DNA of 64,000 bases, taken from Martelella mediterranea (GTDB taxonomy: Bacteria > Pseudomonadota > Alphaproteobacteria > Rhizobiales > Rhizobiaceae). Position numbers and translations under genes: made by a program. This document shows, one piece after another, positions 16,781 to 26,343 of the stretch. The notes below the pieces were generated by a model. The model searched no databases and had not been told where the DNA came from. It was given only the letters and a program-made list of their open reading frames with translations. The stretch is taken from the NCBI RefSeq assembly GCF_021021415.1, contig NZ_JAINWJ010000033.1:24814-88813 (forward strand). The letters are read 5' to 3'. How positions within the stretch are numbered: the first letter of the stretch is position 1; each line of letters begins with the position of its first letter.

Positions 16781-17047
16781 CTACCGCGTTTCGGCAAGCA
16801 GGGCGCGGGCGCGTTCGGCAAGGCTGATCCGGTGCGCGCTGCGGCCTTGATCGCGCGAAAGCGCCGCCGCCAGCGCATCGCGCGCGCCCTCGCCGCCCTC
16901 GCGGTAGCGATAGGCGATCATCATCGCGGCAAGCTCGGCAAAGGCCGCGCGCAGGGCCTCGTCCTCGCGATCCGAGCCGGCGGCTGCATCCACCTGGCTG
17001 CAGATCGCCGCATAGCGGGCTTCGATGTCTGTTTTCAGATCGCCCAA
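16781..17047 (-). CDS. Hypothetical protein, 88 residues
   Basis: A small, mainly helical, acidic and Ala-rich protein (EDEALRAAFAELAAMMIAYRYREGGEGARDAL in the centre, cited as a landmark). No membrane segment or signal is visible, and I recognise no family. It ends 9 bases past the convergent methyltransferase gene and starts 13 bases after the eipA stop, so it is probably the second gene of an eipA transcript. Composition is credible for a real gene. Confidence 0.6.
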   Translation of the reverse strand: MGDLKTDIEARYAAICSQVDAAAGSDREDEALRAAFAELAAMMIAYRYREGGEGARDALAAALSRDQGRSAHRISLAERARALLAETR

Positions 17048-17060
17048 TCCCGCGCTCCGC

Positions 17061-17663
17061 TCAGAAGGGGTTCCAGGTCGGCCGCTCGGTCAGCTTCAGA
17101 TAGCCGACATTGACGCCGAGACGCGCGCCGATGCCCGAGCGCACCGGAACCAGGATGACATCGCGGTATTTGTAGACCTGCATCGAAAAGCCGGCGACGA
17201 TATAGGCCGAGCCCGAAACGCCGCCATAGCGGTGGTAGAGGTCGGGCACCGAGGGCAGATTGTAGACCAGCATCATCACCCGCGAGCCGTCGCCGCCATA
17301 ATCGATGCCGAGCGAGGGGCCCTGCCAGAACACCTTGTGGGAGCCGACATTCTTGGTGTTGAGCACGCCCTCACCATAGGTCAGGCCGGCGATGAAGGCG
17401 CCGGAGCCTTCCGCCCCGAGAATATAGCCGTTTGGCAGGCCGTATTTGGAAAACGCGTTCTGCAGCGTCTGGGCAAGGCCCGAACTCGCCTCGCCGAAGA
17501 AATTGTTGCCGGCGTCGACAATCTCGTCGGGCGAGAATGTGCCGGATTGCTGCGCTTGCTGCTGGGTCTGCTGTTGCGCGCCGGCCGGCACGATGGCGAA
17601 AGCCACCATCCAGAGGGCGAAGACAAATGCCTTGATGAACCTTACGGCGTTTCTGGCAAACAT
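17061..17663 (-). CDS. eipA: Envelope integrity protein EipA (DUF1134)
   Basis: A 200-residue periplasmic protein. A signal peptide (residues 1–29, cleavage near PAGAQQ) and a Gln-rich linker lead to the DUF1134 domain with FGEASSGLAQTLQNAFSKYG, SGAFIAGLTYGEG and GGVSGSAYIVAGFSMQVYK. In Brucella, EipA is a small beta-barrel protein needed for cell-envelope integrity and is under CtrA control. It is divergent from chpT, and the space between holds a CtrA-box-like site. ATG 17663 is chosen because the signal peptide begins there; the longer frame upstream covers chpT on the other strand. Confidence 0.9.
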   Translation of the reverse strand: MFARNAVRFIKAFVFALWMVAFAIVPAGAQQQTQQQAQQSGTFSPDEIVDAGNNFFGEASSGLAQTLQNAFSKYGLPNGYILGAEGSGAFIAGLTYGEGVLNTKNVGSHKVFWQGPSLGIDYGGDGSRVMMLVYNLPSVPDLYHRYGGVSGSAYIVAGFSMQVYKYRDVILVPVRSGIGARLGVNVGYLKLTERPTWNPF

Positions 17664-17773
17664 GGCGGTTCCATTCCTGTTGCTTTTTTGGTCTGGTCCG
17701 CAAGCGCCGCCGGTTTTGATGGCGGCAATCCGGCGGACGGCGGACTTTTGCCGGATATTGTGGGCCATACCCC

Positions 17774-17788
17774 TTAACAATGGATTTA
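17774..17788. promoter_or_regulatory. CtrA-box-like site between eipA and chpT
   Basis: TTAA, seven bases, TTTA: the CtrA pattern TTAA-N7-TTAA with one mismatch and correct spacing. It also contains TTAACAAT, which is 7 of 8 bases of the short CtrA consensus. It lies 111 bases from the eipA start and about 110 from chpT, in the only AT-rich part of the gap, so it could serve either gene. Inferred. Confidence 0.45.
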
Positions 17789-17898
17789 CCAAATGGGAGG
17801 ATTTTGCCGGATGCCGATTATCGCTTGCCATGGCGCGGCGATACCAGCAAAAGACAGGGGCGGCCGCTGGCCGCCTGATCCGAAGGATGGTGGACGCG

Positions 17899-18540
17899 AT
17901 GAAAAACCCGAACCTGACCCTGAGCGGCGCAGATCTTGCGGCCCTGCTTGCAAGCCGCATCTGCCACGATGTCGTCAATCCGATCGGGGCTGCCGGAAAC
18001 GGGCTGGAACTGCTGGACGAGGGCGGCATGGACGAGGACGCGCTGCAGCTCATCCGCCAGAGCACGGCTTCGGCCACGGTTCACCTGAAGTTCGCCCGCA
18101 TCGCCTTCGGCGCTTCCGGCACGCTGGAAACGCCGCTTGATACCGGCGAGGCGGAGACGGCGGCGCGCGACCTGGTCGGGCTTGGCAAACGGGTGACGCT
18201 CAACTGGAGCGGCCCGCGCATCAACGCGCCGAAGAACCGGGTCAAGCTGCTTTTGAACCTTTTCCTCGTTGCCCTCACCACCATCCCGCGCGGCGGCACC
18301 ATCGATGTCGGTCTCGATGCCGCAGGTGATATCTTCGCCTTCATCATCCGCACTCGCGGCAATTACGTTCAGATGCCGGCCGATTTCGCCCGCATCTATG
18401 GCGGGGTCATGGACGACCCGATCACCTCGCATAATGTCCAGCCCTATTACACGGCATTGCTGGCGGAGGAGTCCGGCATGGCCATCGAATTCGTGGTCAA
18501 TGAGGGCGAGGTCGTGTTCGAAGCCAAGCCTGCGACCTGA
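17899..18540 (+). CDS. chpT: Histidine phosphotransferase ChpT
   Basis: A 213-residue cytoplasmic protein that passes phosphate from the kinase CckA to CtrA and CpdR. The dimerisation and phosphotransfer helix carries His 23 in SRICHDVVNPIGA, followed by NGLELLDEGG. The C-terminal half is the degenerate ATPase-like fold that docks the receiver (APKNRVKLLLNLFLVAL). Two closely spaced in-frame ATGs (17887, 17899) precede the conserved LTLSGADLAALLASR; I chose 17899. Residues further upstream have no family counterpart. Together with ctrA and sciP, the window holds three members of the CtrA control circuit. Confidence 0.92.
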   Translation: MKNPNLTLSGADLAALLASRICHDVVNPIGAAGNGLELLDEGGMDEDALQLIRQSTASATVHLKFARIAFGASGTLETPLDTGEAETAARDLVGLGKRVTLNWSGPRINAPKNRVKLLLNLFLVALTTIPRGGTIDVGLDAAGDIFAFIIRTRGNYVQMPADFARIYGGVMDDPITSHNVQPYYTALLAEESGMAIEFVVNEGEVVFEAKPAT

Positions 18541-18893
18541 GCACTGATTCCCGCTTTCTTTTGCAGCGCAGCAGGCGTTATCCCATTTTTGCCAAGCTTT
18601 ACGGCTAATATACAGGCATTGAATCGCTCGCAGGTCGGCTCACGGGAAACAATTTCCCGCCCGAGCCGTTTCTACGAAGCCTGAACTGCAATTTTCCCGT
18701 CAGTTTCTGAGGGAGAGCCCAGCCGTGAGATATCCGCAATTTCCCCCGGCCTTGCCGGCGGTCTCGAGCGTCTTTGCGCGCAAATCCAGCCGATCCCCGG
18801 TCGCCATCCCGTCGCCGAGCGGAACAATTGTTCGCAGCCGCACAACGGGTGAGGCCCGCGCCGACGGCATGCCTTTCGGCCTCCAGCCGAGTG
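18541..18893. other. Intergenic region upstream of TolC-like gene
   Basis: 353 bases between chpT and the TolC-like gene. It contains a hairpin CGGGAAA-CAA-TTTCCCG at 18643–18659 and the palindrome at 18832–18843, but no credible gene; the long open frame on the opposite strand reads through the TolC-like gene and has no Shine-Dalgarno. Confidence 0.5.
18832..18843. promoter_or_regulatory. Palindrome upstream of TolC-like gene
   Basis: GAACAATTGTTC, a perfect 12-base palindrome, flanked by GCG/CGC-type bases, 51 bases before the TolC-like start codon. Its form and place suit an operator for a dimeric repressor, for example TetR-type regulators that often govern efflux genes. No regulator gene is adjacent, so this is only a suggestion. 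Confidence 0.35.
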
Positions 18894-20294
18894 ATGCCGA
18901 CCGTGTCTGATCGAAACTTGCGAAACAGAGGGACCGCCAGGCTCAGCATGGGCGCGCTTGCGGGCGTCGGGCTGGCGCTTGCCGGCTGCGCCTCCCAGCA
19001 ATTGCAGCAAACCGCCCAGCAGATCGACCTGATGGAGCAGGAACTCAGCGCGCAGCCGCCCGAACCGCCCGCCGATGGCGCAGTGCTGGGACCTTCTGAA
19101 CTTCTGGCGAGCGCGGAAGGCGCCGGCAAGGATTTCATGCGCGCCCGCATCAACCGCGCGCGAGCCATGCTCGAGCTCGACAAGGTCAAATCCGCGCGCC
19201 TACCGCGCATCAGCGCCGAGGCGCGCCAGATTGCCACCTATACCGGCGATGATCTCGGGGATGTGGCCGGGACTTCGAATATCGTGCTCGGCGTCAACTG
19301 GGACATCTCGAAGGCGCTGCTCCGCCTCGATCAGCCATCGGTGGAGGTCGCAGGCCGGCTGATCCCGGTGCAATACCAGATCGCCCAGCGCACCGCGACG
19401 TCCAACCTTCTCAACACCTACAATGAATATACGACCCTCGATTTCAGGCATAAAAACGCCGTGCTGAAGGAAAAGGGGCTTGCCTGCCGGGCCGGCGATG
19501 TGGGTGAAGACGTCGCAAGCGGCGACGCGACAGCGCGGGAACTGAAAGCGCTCAAGGCGCAGGTCGCCGCCGCCCGCCACGAAGCCGACGCCGTGTCGCG
19601 ATTGCTCGCCTCGAAACGGGACGAACTGTTGGGCCTTGCAGGCCTTGCCGAAGGCGGCTATCGCGTGGCTCCGGAGCGCTCCGTACTGTCCTCGCTTTCC
19701 GGCTTCGAGTCGATAAAAAGCGACGATGCGGAGGCCTGTTTCGCAAGCTCCGGCAAGAAGCGCCTGGAGGATCTGCTCGTCGAAGCCTCGGCCGCGCAAC
19801 TCGATCTCGCCCGGCAATCGCGTTTCACCAAGCTGAAGACCTCGATCCCCAGTTTCATGACCCAGACCGGCGGCCTGAACCTCCAGTTCCTGGTGTCCTA
19901 TGTCCTGCCGCTGATCGATGAAGGCGATGCGCTGCGCATGACGCAGAACGCCCGGCTGACGCTCATGGAGACGATCCTGAGCGCGCGCGACAACCGCCGC
20001 GACTTCATGAACGACTTCAACGCCCTGAAACTCGGCATCGCCGCCGCCGAAAGCGACCTCGCCGCGGCGAACGCGGCGCTGGTGCGGGCGGAAAACCAGT
20101 TGCAGAATGCCGATGAAGCGGCGCATTGCGGGGAGAGTGTCGATGTCGAGAAGGCGAAAACCTCAGTAGCAGCCGCGAAATTCAAGATCGACATGCTCAA
20201 GAGCCGCCTCCTGCTGCTCTGCGCCCCGCTGAGCGAGAAGACCAGCGATGATACGGGCGCAGCAGCGCTTGCCGGGATGCGAAGCGGGAAGTGA
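18894..20294 (+). CDS. TolC-like outer-membrane lipoprotein
   Basis: A 466-residue protein with a lipoprotein signal (hydrophobic residues 18–31, lipobox LAGC with Cys 32). The rest is long alpha-helical coiled coil with the features of outer-membrane efflux channels: LPRISAEARQI, VNWDISKALL, TSNLLNTYNEYTTLDF in the first repeat, and NARLTLMETILSARDNRRDF with LKLGIAAAESDLAAA in the second. Such proteins form trimeric channels spanning the periplasm. No inner-membrane pump or adaptor gene is next to it, so it may serve a pump encoded elsewhere. ATG 18894 is the start nearest a proper signal peptide. Confidence 0.7.
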   Translation: MPTVSDRNLRNRGTARLSMGALAGVGLALAGCASQQLQQTAQQIDLMEQELSAQPPEPPADGAVLGPSELLASAEGAGKDFMRARINRARAMLELDKVKSARLPRISAEARQIATYTGDDLGDVAGTSNIVLGVNWDISKALLRLDQPSVEVAGRLIPVQYQIAQRTATSNLLNTYNEYTTLDFRHKNAVLKEKGLACRAGDVGEDVASGDATARELKALKAQVAAARHEADAVSRLLASKRDELLGLAGLAEGGYRVAPERSVLSSLSGFESIKSDDAEACFASSGKKRLEDLLVEASAAQLDLARQSRFTKLKTSIPSFMTQTGGLNLQFLVSYVLPLIDEGDALRMTQNARLTLMETILSARDNRRDFMNDFNALKLGIAAAESDLAAANAALVRAENQLQNADEAAHCGESVDVEKAKTSVAAAKFKIDMLKSRLLLLCAPLSEKTSDDTGAAALAGMRSGK

Positions 20295-20412
20295 GATTCT
20301 GCGGGCCTGCTCCGTCCGGACGGACCGGCAAGGGCGCCGGCCCAAACGAAAAGCGGCGCCGCGTTCCTGAGCGTCCAATCCAGCCGGGAACAAACCATAT
20401 GTAAATGAGCAG

Positions 20413-20438
20413 GCCCTCACGCATCACCGCGTGAGGGC
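20413..20438 (-). terminator. Perfect hairpin over the nitroreductase stop codon
   Basis: GCCCTCACGC and GCGTGAGGGC form a perfect 10-base stem with the six-base loop ATCACC. The structure covers the stop codon (20424–20426) of the minus-strand nitroreductase gene, so its last codons are part of the stem. There is no strong T tract afterwards. It may act as a terminator for the convergent pair or as an mRNA end protector. Confidence 0.45.
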
Positions 20439-21068
20439 GTTATGCGTTGTGTGACGACGATGTCGACGCGCTTCGTCCGCGCTCAGGAACCGGGCCCCGA
20501 GGCACATCAGCGCGACAGGCGCGAGGGGCGGCGCAAGCCCGAGAACACTGGCCGTGGCTTCATCATTGAAACCACCAACCAGAACGCTTCCGAGCCCCTC
20601 CGCCACCGCCATGAGCTGGATATTTTGCGCCGCCGCGCCCGCCTCCAGAAAGATGTAGCGCTCGCCGCGCGCGCCATAGGGCTGCTGTTCAACGAATGCC
20701 CGCACCGGCGTCAGCATGTCAGCGCATATGGCAATAATGCACGCCGCATTCGCAATCCACTCCGGATGACCAATGGCCGCCTTGCAAAGGGCCGGCCGCA
20801 AATCGGCATGATTGATGTTCCTCAGGTCAAGCCCGCCCGGTTCAGCGGCATACAATCCGCTGTCAAGGCCGTCGACCCTGCTTGCCATGACAAACAGGCG
20901 AAGCGGGTAGAGCGCGTGGGCTGAAGGAACGGTCCTTCCGTCATCCTCTCCCGACTTGCCCTGGCCCGCCCACAGGATTTTTTCCAGCGAGCGAAGCGGT
21001 ATCGCATGCTTCGCGAACGCGCGGACAGAGCGACGCCGGGTGAGCGCGTGAGCAAGGGTTATGTCCAT
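20424..21068 (-). CDS. Nitroreductase-family (SagB-type) oxidoreductase
   Basis: A 214-residue flavoprotein-like enzyme. It opens with TRRRSVRAFAKHAIPLRSLEKILWAGQG, the FMN-phosphate contact region of the nitroreductase fold. It continues with SAHALYPLRLFV and then FLEAGAAAQNIQLMAVAEGLGSVLVGG, where AAAQNIQL is typical of the dimer-interface helix. The SAHALYPL segment is close to SagB-type dehydrogenases, but no azole-peptide genes are nearby. A substrate cannot be given. Its 3' end is embedded in a strong hairpin. Confidence 0.85.
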   Translation of the reverse strand: MDITLAHALTRRRSVRAFAKHAIPLRSLEKILWAGQGKSGEDDGRTVPSAHALYPLRLFVMASRVDGLDSGLYAAEPGGLDLRNINHADLRPALCKAAIGHPEWIANAACIIAICADMLTPVRAFVEQQPYGARGERYIFLEAGAAAQNIQLMAVAEGLGSVLVGGFNDEATASVLGLAPPLAPVALMCLGARFLSADEARRHRRHTTHNALTR

Positions 21069-21120
21069 CTGTCCAGCCTCGCTTCACCTCGGCAAGCGTG
21101 CAGGCTTTATCGGAAAGCCT

Positions 21121-22896
21121 TCAATTGTCGCCGATATCGCCCAGCGCCTGCCATTCCTGGACGGCGCGGTCGAAGATTGCCATGCCGGTCGTGCCCTTTT
21201 CCAGCGTCAGCAGCGCGCGGCGGCCGTTGCGGTAGGTGATCGGGATATCGATCCAGTTGCGCTCGGCCAGCAGCGCCAGGTTCTGGCCGCGCGCCTGATC
21301 GAAATCATTGAGCGCCAGCATATAGAGATCGTCGGTGATCTTGGCCGAGACCGCGATCAGCGGATCGCCCCTGGCGGCTTCGGTGTTCTTGAGCGAGATC
21401 CTCTGGACATTGTCGACCGCGCCGCCCTGGAAATTATCGCCGAGCGTGAACGCAATATCGATGAGATGGCTTGCCGGCAGCGAGGAATCGTCATTACGAC
21501 GGAAGGTAATCACGCCGGAAAGCCCGGCCTCGGGCACGTTCATGACGCCCTCGATCACCGGTTCGGACACCGCCGTGCCGGTGTTCTCCTGCTTCAGTTC
21601 CCAGGTCACCGTGCCCTGATAGGCCGACGGGACCGACTGGCCAAGCTGCTCCTCGTAAAGGAACATCTTCTGCGCGGAGCCGACCGGCGGCGCGGGCGCG
21701 GCCGCTTCCTGCGTGGAGCCGGAAGTCGCCGGCGCGCCGGATGTCTGGTTGGCTACGGTGCGCGCCGGTCCGGCGGTGGCGCCGGCGGCGGGCAGGCCTT
21801 CCTCAACCTCGGTGCCATCCGGTAGCAGCCGCTGGGTGAATTGCTTTTCGCCTGCCGCTTCGCCCTCGTCCGCAGCGTCCTCAGCCGGCGCCTGAGCGGT
21901 CTCAGCCTCAGGTTCGGTCGCCGGCGGCGCCTCGGGCTCTGCCGGCGTTTCGGCAGCCTGCTCTTGCCCCGGGTCAACCAGCGCCGTCACCGTGTCGCGA
22001 CCCTGCCAGGCAAAATAGCCGCCGACCGCGACCACCGCCAGAATGACAACGGCGGCAACCGCAATCACAATACGCTTCGCCCCGCCGCGCCCTCCACGCT
22101 CCGTCTCGTCGCCATCGCGACCGTAACCGGAGGACCGCTCATCATCATCGTAACCCGGCTCTTCCGGCTCAAGGCCCAGAAGGTTGTCGACGTGAGCCCA
22201 GTCTTTTTCGGAAACAGGTCGCCCGCCCGCAGGCGCGACAGGTTCGGTTGGCACGGCAGCGGGCGCCGCCTCGTAGCGCCAATCGTCAGCGGCGCGGCGT
22301 TCGTCCTCATCCGGCTCGACCACCACCGATCCGGCATCGCTTTCCTCTTCTTCCTCCGGCGTGTCGAAGGAATAGGACTCCGCGGCATCGCGCGCGCGCT
22401 CGTAGACGACCCTGTCAGGCCGGTTGACCGCCTCGAAGGTGGCGCCTTGCAGGAAGCCTGTGGCTTGGCGCGGCTGCGCAGGTTCTGGTTCCAGCTCGGG
22501 CTCGGGCTCGGGCTCGAAGTGATGCTCCGGTTCCGGCGCAACGTCGTCTACCGGAGGCTCTTCATACGGCTCTTCGTCGCGATAAGGCTCCTCGACCGGG
22601 GTTTCCGGCGCAACATCGTCCTCGACCGGCACCTCGTCGGTAAACCCGTCGACCTCCTCGACAATCTCCTCGTCGGGCGGCAGGGCGACGGCGAAATCGC
22701 TCTCGACTTCGGCGATTGCGGCATCGATCTTGTCGATCTGCCGCTTGATCATCGCTTCCGGCGGCGGGGGGTTCATGTTTTCCATCTGCCGGATGACAGC
22801 AGAGCGCGCCTTTTCATAGACGCGGGCGCGCAATTCCGGAGATTGCTCCGGAAGGCCTTCGACCGCGCGCCGAATGACTGCTGTGAAATCCGCCAT
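21121..22896 (-). CDS. Large acidic single-pass membrane protein, unknown
   Basis: A 591-residue protein with three parts. Residues 1–75 are helical (FTAVIRRAVEGLPEQSPELRARVYEKAR). Residues 76–270 are a disordered Glu/Pro-rich region with repeated EPEP units. After the one membrane helix at about 275–297 comes an outer region with more Pro/Glu linker (300–400) and a folded domain to the end (VTWELKQENTGTAVSEPVIEGVMNV, ITFRRNDDSSLPASHLIDIAF). The N-terminus lies in the cytoplasm by the positive-inside rule. It is 51 bases after purA and a similar gene is usual there in rhizobia. No function known. Confidence 0.8.
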   Translation of the reverse strand: MADFTAVIRRAVEGLPEQSPELRARVYEKARSAVIRQMENMNPPPPEAMIKRQIDKIDAAIAEVESDFAVALPPDEEIVEEVDGFTDEVPVEDDVAPETPVEEPYRDEEPYEEPPVDDVAPEPEHHFEPEPEPELEPEPAQPRQATGFLQGATFEAVNRPDRVVYERARDAAESYSFDTPEEEEESDAGSVVVEPDEDERRAADDWRYEAAPAAVPTEPVAPAGGRPVSEKDWAHVDNLLGLEPEEPGYDDDERSSGYGRDGDETERGGRGGAKRIVIAVAAVVILAVVAVGGYFAWQGRDTVTALVDPGQEQAAETPAEPEAPPATEPEAETAQAPAEDAADEGEAAGEKQFTQRLLPDGTEVEEGLPAAGATAGPARTVANQTSGAPATSGSTQEAAAPAPPVGSAQKMFLYEEQLGQSVPSAYQGTVTWELKQENTGTAVSEPVIEGVMNVPEAGLSGVITFRRNDDSSLPASHLIDIAFTLGDNFQGGAVDNVQRISLKNTEAARGDPLIAVSAKITDDLYMLALNDFDQARGQNLALLAERNWIDIPITYRNGRRALLTLEKGTTGMAIFDRAVQEWQALGDIGDN

Positions 22897-22947
22897 GAAT
22901 CACCCCTATTGTGCGGGACAGTGCCGCGACAATACTACGATTTTTTC

Positions 22948-24246
<1,299 letters not shown>

Positions 24247-24409
24247 ATCACCTACCTGGAAGTCCTAAGTCACGGTTAAGCCGCAGCATCTATAACCATC
24301 TCGCTGTCATATTGCGATCCCCCACGCCCGCAAGCGCAAAATTTTCTCGTGACAGCCCCATGGCAGACGGACTATTGCGTCCTTACCCTCGAATGGATTG
24401 GCGAATGAC

Positions 24410-25321
24410 ATGAAATCAGGCGCGCACGCCAGCGAATGGCAGGCCTATCTGCTTCTCACTATCACGGCATTTCTTTGGGGCGGAAACATGACCGCGGGCA
24501 AGCTGGCCGTGGGGCACGTTTCCCCCATGGTTCTCAATTCCCTGCGCTGGACCTTGGCCGCCATCGTTCTCGGCCTGTTTTCGCTGCCGCAGATGCGCCG
24601 GGACTGGCCGGTGGTCAGGCGTAACTGGCCGGCGATCCTCGCCTTTGGCGCGGTCGGCTATACGGCCTATAACGCCTTTCTCTATTCCGGGCTCCAGCTC
24701 ACCTCGGCGATCAACGTGTCGATGATCCAGGCGAGCCTGCCGTTTTGCATCCTCGCCATCAATTTCGCGCTGTTTCGCACCCGCTCGACCGTGCTGCAGA
24801 TGACCGGTTTCATGCTGACGCTGGCGGGCGTTGCCACCGTTGTTTCCCAGGGCGAGATGCGCAAGCTGTTGCATCTCGATCTCAATCTCGGCGATCTGCT
24901 GGCGCTTGCCGCAGCGCTCAGCTATTCCGGCTACACCGTGGCGCTGCGCTGGAAACCCCCGCTCGACTGGCGGGTGATGGTGATCTCGTTCTGCTGCGGG
25001 GCGGTGATCGCCTCAATACCTTTGGTGGCAGCCGAAATCGCCGTAGGCGCCGCGATCTTCCCGCATGACGCCATCGGCTTCGGCGTGGTGCTCTATGCAG
25101 GCCTGTTTCCCTCGCTTATCTCCCAGGTCTTCTTCATCCGCGGCGTCGATGTGATCGGCCCCAACCGCGCCGGCATCTTCATCAATCTGATCCCGGTGTT
25201 CGGCACGTTTATCGCCGTGGTCGTACTCGGCGAGCAGTTTTCGGGCTTCCATGCCATTGCCCTTGTGCTCGTGGTCGGCGGGATTGCGCTTGCCCAGTGG
25301 GGCAAACCGAAGCCGGCCTGA
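24410..25321 (+). CDS. DMT-superfamily (EamA) transporter
   Basis: About 303 residues with ten hydrophobic segments in two EamA repeats. The first has LLTITAFLWGGNMTAGKLAVGHVSP, the second LAAALSYSGYTVALRW and ends FGTFIAVVVLGEQFSGFHAIALVLVVGG, all typical of drug/metabolite exporters. The substrate is unknown. ATG 24410 is preferred to a TTG four codons earlier, although neither has a strong Shine-Dalgarno. It is followed after 122 bases by the creatininase-family gene, and they may share a transcript despite the structured leader between them. Confidence 0.9.
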   Translation: MKSGAHASEWQAYLLLTITAFLWGGNMTAGKLAVGHVSPMVLNSLRWTLAAIVLGLFSLPQMRRDWPVVRRNWPAILAFGAVGYTAYNAFLYSGLQLTSAINVSMIQASLPFCILAINFALFRTRSTVLQMTGFMLTLAGVATVVSQGEMRKLLHLDLNLGDLLALAAALSYSGYTVALRWKPPLDWRVMVISFCCGAVIASIPLVAAEIAVGAAIFPHDAIGFGVVLYAGLFPSLISQVFFIRGVDVIGPNRAGIFINLIPVFGTFIAVVVLGEQFSGFHAIALVLVVGGIALAQWGKPKPA

Positions 25322-25389
25322 GACCGCGCGCAAAAAGAGAGCGGCCGGGACGCAAAACGATGCTTTTGCTGGACACCGCCTTTGCCTAA

Positions 25390-25438
25390 ACCTGTCTGAG
25401 ACGCCGCTGGAAGAAGCGGCGGGGAACATGAGACAGGT
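25390..25438 (+). promoter_or_regulatory. Structured leader hiding the Shine-Dalgarno (riboswitch candidate)
   Basis: ACCTGTCT (25390–25397) pairs perfectly with AGACAGGT (25431–25438), and CGCCGCT (25402–25408) with AGCGGCG (25415–25421). This makes one long hairpin with an uneven internal loop (GAGA opposite GGGAACATG). The 3' arm of the outer stem contains the ribosome site, 5 bases before the creatininase-gene ATG, so folding would block translation. The architecture resembles small translation-control riboswitches, notably the NMT1-motif xanthine class of proteobacteria. The hairpin is seen; ligand and class are inference. Confidence 0.55.
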
Positions 25439-25443
25439 GACAC

Positions 25444-26244
25444 ATGGCCAAGCGCTTTTACTGGAATGAACTGACGAGCCCGGAATTTTCAGCACTTGAT
25501 GCCGAAAAGACGATCGCGATTCTGCCGATCGCCTCCACCGAGCAGCACGGCCCCCACCTGCCGGTCGCGACCGATGTCGCGATCGCGCGCGGAATGCTGG
25601 ATACGCTTCAGGACATGATCCCCGACGATCTCGACGTTCTGGTGCTGCCGGTGCAGGAAATTGGCAAGGCCAACGAACACGTCTACGGCCCCGGCACGCT
25701 GTCCTTCGGCGCCGATATCCTGATTCCCGCCTGGACCGCGATCGGCGAGAAGGTCGCGGAAGCCGGCCTCAGGAAGATGATCATCGTCAACAGCCATGGC
25801 GGCAATCTCGACGTCATGCACATCGTCGCGCGCGAGATGCGGGTGCGGTTTGCGATGGCGGTGGTTTCCACCCAGTGGGGCCGGTTCGGCCATCCCGAAG
25901 GCATGATCAGCGATGAGGAGCGCGCCTACGGCATCCATGCCGGCGAGGTCGAAACCTCGCTGATGCTGCATTTCCGGCCCGAGCTGGTAAAGATGGAGCA
26001 TGCGGAAAACTTCGTCTCGCTCGCCAAATGGCAGAAGGAAAACACCCGCCACCTGCAGCCGATCCCGCCCAATTCGCTCGCCTGGATCGCCCACGACCTC
26101 AACCCCAAGGGCGCCGTCGGCAACGCGGCGGCAGGCACCGCCGAGAAGGGCAAGGCGATCGCCCGGCATCAGGCTGCGGGCTTTATCGAACTGATCGAGG
26201 ATTTGAAGGGTTATCCGCTGGAGAAACTTTACACGCCTGCGTAA
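25444..26244 (+). CDS. Creatininase-family amidohydrolase
   Basis: A 266-residue metal-dependent hydrolase. Family metal ligands are visible: Glu and His in STEQHGPHLP, Asp in ATDVAIA, His in VNSHGGN and Glu in AGEVETS. Members open cyclic amides such as creatinine, formylated sugars in riboflavin synthesis (ArfB type), or mycofactocin peptides; none of those partner genes is here. Its ribosome site lies in a hairpin, suggesting ligand control, and a DMT exporter is just upstream. A role in breakdown of a purine- or creatinine-like ring is a guess from this context. Family call firm. Confidence 0.92.
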   Translation: MAKRFYWNELTSPEFSALDAEKTIAILPIASTEQHGPHLPVATDVAIARGMLDTLQDMIPDDLDVLVLPVQEIGKANEHVYGPGTLSFGADILIPAWTAIGEKVAEAGLRKMIIVNSHGGNLDVMHIVAREMRVRFAMAVVSTQWGRFGHPEGMISDEERAYGIHAGEVETSLMLHFRPELVKMEHAENFVSLAKWQKENTRHLQPIPPNSLAWIAHDLNPKGAVGNAAAGTAEKGKAIARHQAAGFIELIEDLKGYPLEKLYTPA

Positions 26245-26343
26245 GCGGGCAACGCCATCTGACCTCAGCCCAGGCCAGGGAACACGGCGCGCCAAAGAAA
26301 AAAGAGCGTTGACGATATCAGCGGATTGGCACACTAAAGAGCC

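Noticed and set aside
25398..25438. CTGAGA in the creatininase leader suggested a TPP riboswitch.
   Set aside because: The other invariant TPP parts (the second helix with GAACCTGA and the GGATAATGCC block) are missing.
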